Shown in pieces: positions 56,345 through 64,000 of a stretch of 64,000 nt of DNA. Both the position numbers and the translations under genes were made by a program. The DNA comes from Helicoverpa zea (Eukaryota; Arthropoda; Insecta; Lepidoptera; Noctuidae). The notes under the pieces were generated by a model. That model was not told the DNA's origin, searched no databases, and saw nothing but the letters and a program-made list of their open reading frames with translations. Within the stretch, counting starts at the first letter, position 1. Every line of letters starts with the position of its first letter. The stretch lies in contig NC_061463.1 of assembly GCF_022581195.2 (NCBI RefSeq), positions 1,426,001 through 1,490,000 of the forward strand, given 5' to 3'.

Positions 56345-56735
56345 TCTTAAAGCTCAAAGTCGCTCAACGAGCTATGGAAAGGGCTATGCTCGGTGTTTCT
56401 CTACGTGATTGAATGAGGAGATCCGTAGACGAACTAAAGTTACCGATATAGCCCACCGGATTAGCAAGTTGAAGTGGCAATGGGCTGGCCATATTGCTAG
56501 CAAAGCGGATGGCCGATGGGGTCGAAAAGTGCTGGAGTGGAGACCACGGACTAGCAAGCGCAGCGTAGGACGTCCACCAACAAGATGGACAGACGACCTT
56601 ATACAGGTCGCCGGAAGACGCTGGATGCAGGTCGCCCCCAACAGGTACCTGTGGAGATTTAAGGGGGAGGCCTATGTTCAGCAGTGGTCGTCCAATGGCT
56701 GAGATGATGATGATGATGATGTATGCCATGGCATG
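56345..56735 (+). pseudogene. 3' end of an RTE-like LINE
   Basis: One frame reads LKVAQRAMERAMLGVSLRD up to a stop, and after a frameshift the main frame has RRRTKVTDIAHRISKLKWQW, GRWGRKVLEWRPRTSKRSVG and RPPTRWTDDL, ending GEAYVQQWSSNG. A GATGAT tail follows. This is the C-terminus of an insect endonuclease-reverse transcriptase, 5'-truncated on insertion. It lies about 80 bp upstream of the cyclase exon acceptor. It is more complete than 41398-41640. Confidence 0.82.
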
Positions 56736-56739
56736 GGAG

Positions 56740-56905
56740 TAGATACCCTTTTGGGGCTGCGGGATGGTTCGAAAGAGTTACCGCGGCCTTGGTACATAAA
56801 GGGCTTAAGAAGAAACATGCTGTGTTTTAGTCAGAAAGAGTCTGACACTCCCTCGAGCTGCCCCCAAAGCGAGAGGGGTCATTTGATGATTTCCCATAAA
56901 AAGGG
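56740..56905 (+). repeat. Dispersed SINE-like repeat, copy 2
   Basis: Matches 8250-8430 block by block (GGGGCTGCGGGAT, GAGTTACCGCGGCC, TTTTAGTCAG, GAGGGGTCATT). It starts directly behind the LINE tail. Confidence 0.6.
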
Positions 56906-57414
56906 GTGTAGATAAAGTTGTATCAGTGGATCTACCTATATTGTGTAAAAGAAATAAAAAATATTAATAAGGTGACTTATTATGACACCGCGAGTCATAA
57001 GATAAATAAACAAACTCACATCCGCATTCACAGTTATAAGTGCATTATATACTGAATATAGGTATAGACATGCATTTGTTTACTTCGGAATTATTACACG
57101 TGGTTTGGAAATTCACGGTTGCGGTTAGGTTAAACCCATTCAGATATAATTTAATTTGTTAACCAATATGTTGTTATCTCGATCAAAACTTTGTTGTTGT
57201 ATTTAAGATAGCGTGATAGGAAAATACCACAGCTTCAGACTAAATAAATAACATTGGTTTTTGGGAACTACCAAGAGTCATGAATGAAGTTATCATTATG
57301 CCAGTTATGTAGTGTTTTTACTACACGACGATATTTATATTCGCAACTTGTTTTCACACAAGATATACAAGATACACTTTCTAAGTATATCTTAGACACC
57401 AATGACTGTGTTTC

Positions 57415-57655
57415 GGATGGCACGTTAAACTGTAGGTCCCGGCTGTCATAGAACATCCTTGGCAGTCGTTACAGGTAGTCAGAAGCCAGTAAGTCTGACA
57501 CCAGTCTAACCAAGGGGTATTGGATTGCCCGGGTAACTGGGTTGAGGAGGTCAGGCAGGGCAGTTGCTCCTTGTAAAGCACTAGTACTCAGCTACATCCG
57601 GTTAGACTGGAAGCCGACCCCAACATAGTTTGGGAAAAAGGCTCGGAGGATGAAC
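57415..57655 (+). repeat. SINE-like repeat (best copy of the GCCCGGGTAACTGG family)
   Basis: It contains CTGTAGGTCCCGGCTGTCAT, GGCAGTCGTTACAGGTAGTC, TTGCCCGGGTAACTGGGTTG, GGTTAGACTGGAAGCCGACC and GGCTCGGAGGATGA. Partial copies are at 21975, 48294 and 62395. I associate the family with noctuid moths. Confidence 0.75.
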
Positions 57656-60600
57656 TTGTTTTCACACAAACCAACAAAAAAATACGTGTGGCACTCGGGG
57701 ACAGCCGCGGTAAAGTTATTGCATAGCATTCTGTATCAACTTATGCAATTATAATTATTAATTACTAGCCGTTCCCCGCGATATTACCCGCGCCCGGTGT
57801 ATTTTTTGCCGCTCTGGTACATGGTGAGCGTCTACCTACACTTGGTATTGGTATACTCATATAAGTTATGCTACCCTGGTACATGGTGAGCAGTTTCATC
57901 GAAATTTCGTTATTGGTATACTTTACTAAGGTGAATTATGCTGTCCTAGTACTTTACTTTTGTGGTTCTGCCTCCGTGCCCGTCGGAGTGGGGAGCGTGA
58001 GGTTTTTTCGTTACGGAATTTCTGAATTTGGTCCCCGCGCTCAAGGCCTGCGATAGAAGCTATGCAATAGCTTAATATGATCAAATTGTGATCTTGCCAT
58101 ATTCAAGTGAAAAACACATTTATAACTGTAAAAACTGCTACAACTTTGAAATAAGCTTCATTTCTTTTTGTTACTATATTACAACATCTATAAAAAAAGG
58201 AACAGATTTGTAATCAACCTGAAAAAGAACGAGTAGCATATTCATCTCGCCATAGCAACGAACAACAATGCACATTGTTTGGCTGTACCCACATCTGTAT
58301 GCACCCATACAGAATGTACGCATTTGATTGATAGGAAGAGCACCAATTTTCGCGGTGGCTAGTCCAACAATGCAGTTGGCAGCCAAGGAATGACAATTGC
58401 AATGAATATCGTGGGTGGGTGAATAGATGGTTACAGGGAGTTTCAATTGTACCTATTTACCTAAATAGATTTACTGTACCTACAGTGTGATGATTTTTGT
58501 ATGAAGATTAAGACCGTTAAACACGGCAGAAACACTCTATTTATTATTTATAGTTAAGTATTCCGCAGTTATCGTATCCGTAGGTACTGCGATAATTATT
58601 CAGCGCACCTGTAAATAGTAGCTTAAGTAGGTACTCGCTAAATGGACTATCTAGCTGAAAAAATAATTATTTATGCTTTTAATTAGTCATCTCTTCATTG
58701 TTTACATTTTTATAAAAAATCTGAAAAAAAAAAAACAGAAAAATGCATCAGACAGCATAAGTACTGGAAGAATCAGGGACTTGAAGTGAGCAATAAAAAT
58801 CCTTACTTGTAAGCACACTACACTCGTATATTGCTTGAAAAGACAGAGAGAATGAGAAAATTAAATGGAACGTAGAACATGTTCCTTGCGTAATTCCTAT
58901 AGTAATCCTTTTATGTTACGTACTAGTTTTCCAAAACTGGCCGAGTAAAAATAGAAGCTTTTAGGTCACATAACCAAAATCTATCGAACCCTGCAAGAAA
59001 TAAACGACTCTGGTAACTGGTATGCACCGGAAAAATCCGGGTACGACCGCAAATAATTCGGTTATGCGATATTGGTGAAAATATCTGCGGACGGAAAAGT
59101 GAACTGCATTGAAATTGTTTTTCGAAGGCTTAGAATTTTTGTGAACTAGTGTTCGGTTTCACCCGCGTCCCGAAGTAACTATTTCCTTCAAGCAAATCAA
59201 GTAGCTTCAAGTAGCTCAAGTAGCTCATATCAGCTCCAAGATACCACCAATCTCCGTGCAAAATTGTATCTCAATTGATTCAGCCGTTGTAGTGTGATTG
59301 CTTAACACACATATAGAGTTGATTTAACTGACCTGTGTATATTATTAAATACGATTATTTTGGACTACTACGAAACTTATATCTTTCTGAGAAGGTAGTC
59401 TAAATATTCTCTCTTAGTATAGGTAGATAGATGCTCAGAACAGGCGCAGCAAATGTTAATTTATATGCAAAACATCATGTCTGTCTTCCCCGAAGGGTAA
59501 GCCAGGTGCACACATTTCTCTAGTTATGTAAACATAGCTTAACCCTTGTTATAGTAGGTGACCTTAGGTTTTGAACGAAGAAAGTTATATTGCAACTTGA
59601 AAATATAACGGATAAAGCACTAATCGTTTGCTGCTGCTTATCTGCTTTCACTGATTTAATTGATCATCCTATACCTACATAAAAAGTAAAAAACTAACGG
59701 ACTTTTGTATAAATTCAGATTCTATAATGAAGAATGACTTAAGTACAAGTAAGTATCTCTGGGAATTCAACGGGAAGTTATAAGTCGCGTGTTTTTCCTT
59801 TAAATTCACTTATTAGTAGTTTTTAAAACAAAAGAATATCATTCACCTTATTAATTATAAATTAATATTTAAATATCTACACTTCATAGACAAATACAGC
59901 TTCTACCATTAAATATCACAACCGTTGACTTCATTCTGCCTTTAAACTGAGATTGTAAACACTCCCTGTTATAACCATCGCTGGAAGCGACAGCTTGACA
60001 GCCTCAGCGCTGCGAGCGCACCAGAGGTACAGCTAGTTTAGCATTCTTTTTACTAAACGCTACTTCAAACGGTACGCTACATAGATATTAAACAACTGTC
60101 CGTTCTAGTATCAGATTGTATATCGGTGGTGAGCTTTGTTCTTTTTTTAATTTTCCTTAGAATTTTATTTTATTATGGGGAAATGATGGGCGTTTATTTG
60201 TTTAAAAGAGTTTGTGTTATCTTTGAGAGAAATAGGAGTTAAGTAAGTTGTTGATAATGTCAGTTTAATAATTTGTTTTGTTTTTGTATTCAGTAAAGAA
60301 TGTACTTTATAAGTCTTGGTTAACAAAACAGTATATTAATTTCCGACATACAAGTGCAGACTGGGAAAATCTTCAGAATTTTCAATTCATACATTTTTCC
60401 CAGGAAACAAAAAGTGTAACATAATATTAAACCATTAGACTGTTTTAAAACCACATTACTAATCAATAGCGAATCTTATTAGTCACTAATAAGGTATCTT
60501 TAATTAAGCCGCAAAAGGAAACAAACTAGTAGTAGGTACTACATAATTAATTTCATTTATTTGACAAAGAAAACCACTACGCAAAGGTTTTGCGCCACAA

Positions 60601-61509
60601 TACTATGACTCGCGGTAAACACAAAACATACCTGTATTGTGGTTATATGTATGTAAATGCTTATTAACTACAAGATCTATAAAAAATAAGTTACTAAATA
60701 ATACACAATAATTTACTACGTCTAATTCGTTCAAAAGATGCTTGTAATAGTTATTCGCCTAGTACGTAAAGTAACAACTTTCCACACATGTAAAGTTCTA
60801 ACATTGCCTAGTCTAGTAGATCTAATATTATCTAGAATTCTGAAGTGTGTTCAAAAAAAAATCTGCTCGTTAGAAAATCTCAATTGCTTCATTAAATTCT
60901 TTTCAGAAGAACATAATTTATAATGCTGAAAGCTTGACTACAAAACATTGCATTAAAATGAAACATATTTCCTGAATCTTCCCCGTATAATTGATGATGC
61001 ATTTTATTATTATACCAAAATATTGGAGATAAATGTAGAAAATTTCCACCCACGAGGGTTTTTAAAAGTCGTTATGGATCAAATCTTAACAAAAGTGTGA
61101 TTAAGAAACAGAACCTAATGAAAGGGCTAAATTAATGTAGACGCGCCTTAAACCACTTCAGCGACTCAAGTCATTTAGAAAAGGGTTTCAAAACTATGTG
61201 GGCGATGCCTTAAAGACAAAAGCTGTTAATAAATGAAAACGCCTAAATCCCAACATGAATAAATACAGAGAAATATCTTAGGCTTTCTTAGAAGAACCAT
61301 TAATTTTCTTCACCGCAGACTATGTTAATTATTTTCAGTGTTCATCTATATGTTTCGCAATCAAATATTTGAGGACCCTAAGCTACAGTTTTGATGGTTT
61401 CTTGGAACCACATTTGTTTGTCCACAAGTGACGAGATTGACTGCCGCTCCCAATATCTTATCTATCTATTGAATGTCTTACTAAAGATTTTTTAAATAAC
61501 CCCATATAA
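57656..61509. other. Flanking or intron sequence with repeat fragments
   Basis: A repeat start (TTACTAGCCGTTCCCCGCG) lies at about 57762-57815. Nearby, TGGTACATGGTGAGC occurs twice (57816, 57878). A CCCGCG-type repeat copy is at 59150-59310, with a short run of CAAGTAGCT units at 59205-59226. The phrase CTTCCCCGAAGGGTAAGCCAG at 59484 is a known repeat piece. No cyclase first exon was recognised. Confidence 0.5.
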
Positions 61510-61705
61510 CTAACTTGCCGTTTTCCCGCGGTTTCACCAGCGTCCCGTGGAAACTACTGCCCATGTCGGGATAAAATATAGCCTATGTTACTCGCAAATA
61601 ACGTAGCTTTATAATTGTGATTTTTTTTTAATCGGTCCAGTCGCTTTTGAGTTTATGTATTACAAACAAACAAGCAAACTAAATTTCCTTCTTCTAATAT
61701 TAGTA
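61510..61705 (-). repeat. Dispersed repeat (CCCGCGGTTTCACC type)
   Basis: It runs from TTGCCGTTTTCCCGCGGTTT through GGGATAAAATATAGCCTATG to TTCTAATATTAGTAAAGATGG, the same borders as 48735 and 50365. Confidence 0.65.
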
Positions 61706-61730
61706 AAGATGGCAAACTCCTATCTTTAGT

Positions 61731-61812
61731 AACTAAAAGAATAGATAGGTACCTATTCTACCTATCTGACAAAGAAAACCACTACTATTCTACCTATCTA
61801 TTCTTTTAGTTA
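61731..61812. repeat. Inverted repeat with 20-bp arms
   Basis: ACTAAAAGAATAGATAGGTA at 61731-61750 returns inverted at 61793-61812. The loop contains GACAAAGAAAACCACTAC, which also occurs at 60563. Confidence 0.7.
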
Positions 61813-62394
61813 TAGGGACCGGCCGTAAGACGATTTGGGTCGAAAAAGTCATTACACAACAATTAGCCCAATTTGAGTGTAATCTGTTGACAGAATGAAA
61901 AAAAATGAAAGTCGTAAATTCTTTGTCAACTTGAAATTAGGCCAGTGCTTTCTTTAAGGAGTGTCGTGAAGATTTAAAGTCATCATTAAGGGATTAACTG
62001 GAGGAAGTGCTGAAAAATATATTTTTTGTGCTTTAAACACAAGCTTTTGTGCAGGTAAACTGAAAAAGTAAGTCATCTTATCTTTAATTTTTGTTCACTT
62101 CCCCCTAGAGGTAGTTTATGTTAGGAGAGTGACAGGACCTCATTATAGTTCTTAGTAACGCCTTCGGCTGACAAGGGCACAACTGTGACCTCATATAGGT
62201 ATACATACTCGTTAATAAGCTCCTTAATAAAACTATTCAACGAAAATAAAATAAAATGCCCACCATGTAACTATAACAATAACAACGTGCCGCCCATTGG
62301 TTAATCGGCGATTTGTAAATTGAACATTGACTTGACTGATCGGTTATCGAATTAAAAGTGCAACTCACTATAAGAGATTTTTATTGTTGATTGG

Positions 62395-62545
62395 GTTGCC
62401 CGGGTAACTGGATTGAGGAGGTCTGATAGGCAGTCGCTTCTTGTAGGTAAAGCACTGGTCAGTTGAATCACTGACTCAGCTGAATCCGGTTACATTGGAA
62501 GCCGACCCCAATATAGTTGGGAAAAAGACTCGGAGGATGATGATT
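62395..62545 (+). repeat. SINE-like repeat (GCCCGGGTAACTGG family), 5'-truncated
   Basis: GTTGCCCGGGTAACTGGATT, GGAGGTCTGATAGGCAGTCG, GAAGCCGACCCCAATATAGT and ACTCGGAGGATGATG follow the order in 57415-57655. A small duplication (CAGTTGAATCACTGACTCAG) is inserted in the middle. Confidence 0.7.
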
Positions 62546-64000
62546 ATAAGAGATATTCAATTAAATTTTTAATGAATTTTATTGACCGAAAAAGCATATC
62601 AATCAATTAAATACGCATCTACACTGAACTGATGGCAAATGACGACTGCTGATTACATCGTTGACTACTGCCAATAACATATGACGAATCTCATCTTTTT
62701 TTAGTCAGACTGTCCGTGACAGGTCCCGACTCCCGACGGTCTAACGAGCCTCGATCATACATTGGTATTTACATATGTAAGGTTCATCTACATATCAATA
62801 GGTATTTGTAGTGTGAATGTGAAGTCAATAGATTTTTTTACATATTACAAAAAAGGTCGTTTATTACTTCATTGTGTACATAATTTGTTCATTATTTAAT
62901 TTGTTCATTGTGTACATAAGTGGTGATATGTAATTTGGCTGAACTAGGTAGATCTGCTTCAGGCGTAACAGTGATTATTATAATATTGTTTTGCTAGAAA
63001 TAAAACATGAATAGTCATGTTATATCACCCGGGCGGGCGAAATATTAAAATTTTTCTGACTAAAACCACCTACAACTAATCAGTGTTTCTAGAACTGTTT
63101 TTCGTTGAAATCTTATCAAATGGAGTGCGGTAACTCTTTCGATTTTATCCTCGGTATAAAATATCTCCTTAGTCTCCTTTTCCTATCGAGACACAAAAGA
63201 TGTATTTTTTTTATTTCTAACACTGGAGGAACTTTTATCTGACCGTCTTAAGACTCCGATAAAACCACAACACAGCTTAGCTTCGAGCCCTCAACCAATC
63301 GTAAAAAAGCTACTTTTAATCGATTTTAAAACAAAAGTTTAAATGCCCATACAACAAACTAAATCCAAAACAGACAGAAGGTCAGACGTATTTTTTATTC
63401 TTACCCTTCGAAGGGATGTGATTGGCAGAGGGTAATGTTGTCAGAATTTTTTATTGTTGACCCTACCCTTTCCGAATCAGTTTGTACTTTAGTAATAATG
63501 AGGGTACTGTTATTTGTGGGTTTTGCCTATTTTGCTATTGTTTTGTTTTTGTTTGTAGGGTTAGATTAGTTTTTGATGCAATAGTTGGGTAAATTAGATT
63601 TGATGGGTCGTTGTTTAAGTTGTGTTTTGTTCACAACGTTACTTGGTAGTCGAGTAATAGAGCTGAAGAGTTTCTATTATTTGCTTGAGCGTGCTAATCT
63701 TAGAAACTAAAGGTGGATTCGAAAAAAATATTTGAATTATAAATAGCTCATTTTTCGAGGAAGGCCGGTTACATGTTATTATTATTCTGATATCCGTGGG
63801 ACGCAGGAGACACGGCTGGCAAATGTTATTTTATTGTTTATACATACTTACTACTACGTACTAAAATGCTACAATGCAGTTCTTTGTAATATTTATCATT
63901 ATCACAAATTAGCAATGGTGTGAAGGTTTCATCATGTAGCTCATAGAGCACACTATTTCCCTAACCGTGTTAGCTGGCTCTAGTTAAGTTAACGAGATCG
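62546..64000. other. AT-rich stretch without recognised genes
   Basis: TTGTTCATTGTGTACATAA or close variants occur twice (62867-62885, 62901-62920). A phrase like ATAGCTCATTTTTCGAGGAA at 63745 recalls 31313. Nothing else was identified. Confidence 0.45.

Noticed and set aside
57950..58060. First exon of the adenylyl cyclase gene in a GC-richer stretch
   Set aside because: No minus-strand frame with a phase-1 splice donor and cyclase-like N-terminus could be made out; the neighbourhood looks like repeat fragments.

Overview
The window looks like insect nuclear DNA, most likely from a moth (Lepidoptera, perhaps a noctuid). It is AT-rich and most of it is transposable elements or AT-rich sequence without coding signal. 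Several dispersed repeats resemble families common in Lepidoptera. That assignment rests on remembered repeat signatures and was not checked by a search.

One host gene is recognisable: a membrane adenylyl cyclase on the minus strand. Four exons fit together in phase (56120-56265, 42803-43009, 21675-21803, 13832-14026). They encode the end of the cytosolic N-terminus, all six helices of the first membrane cassette and the first residues of the C1 catalytic region. The introns between them are about 13.1, 21.0 and 7.6 kb. The first coding exon and both catalytic halves were not found and probably lie outside the window.

The introns and flank hold at least three nearly fresh LTR retrotransposons. 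Two are BEL/Pao elements on the minus strand, the same orientation as the host gene. BEL-1 (1-7799) is cut by the left window edge; its reading frame stays open for 2460 codons. BEL-2 (22422-30742) is complete, with two 226-bp LTRs that look identical, a TAGTG target duplication and an unbroken 2500-codon frame. Both encode Gag with three zinc knuckles, aspartic protease, reverse transcriptase, RNase H, integrase and, in the same frame, an envelope-like module with a furin-type site and a C-terminal membrane anchor. The third (19353-21446, plus strand) is a Ty3/Gypsy element of CsRn1 type with identical 212-bp LTRs. It keeps gag, a -1 frameshift site and protease but has lost reverse transcriptase, RNase H and integrase through one internal deletion.

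Other content: two internally deleted terminal-inverted-repeat DNA transposons with transposase tails (12.4-13.3 and 43.5-44.3 kb), several MITE-like elements including a 153-bp-arm foldback, LINE 3' fragments, SINE-like repeats, and a 12-bp minisatellite of about 750 bp (51.2-51.9 kb). A 150-bp unit covering the 3' part of adenylyl cyclase exon 42803-43009 and its splice donor is present in three tandem copies. A shorter duplicate of part of exon 21675-21803 lies 140 bp away from it.
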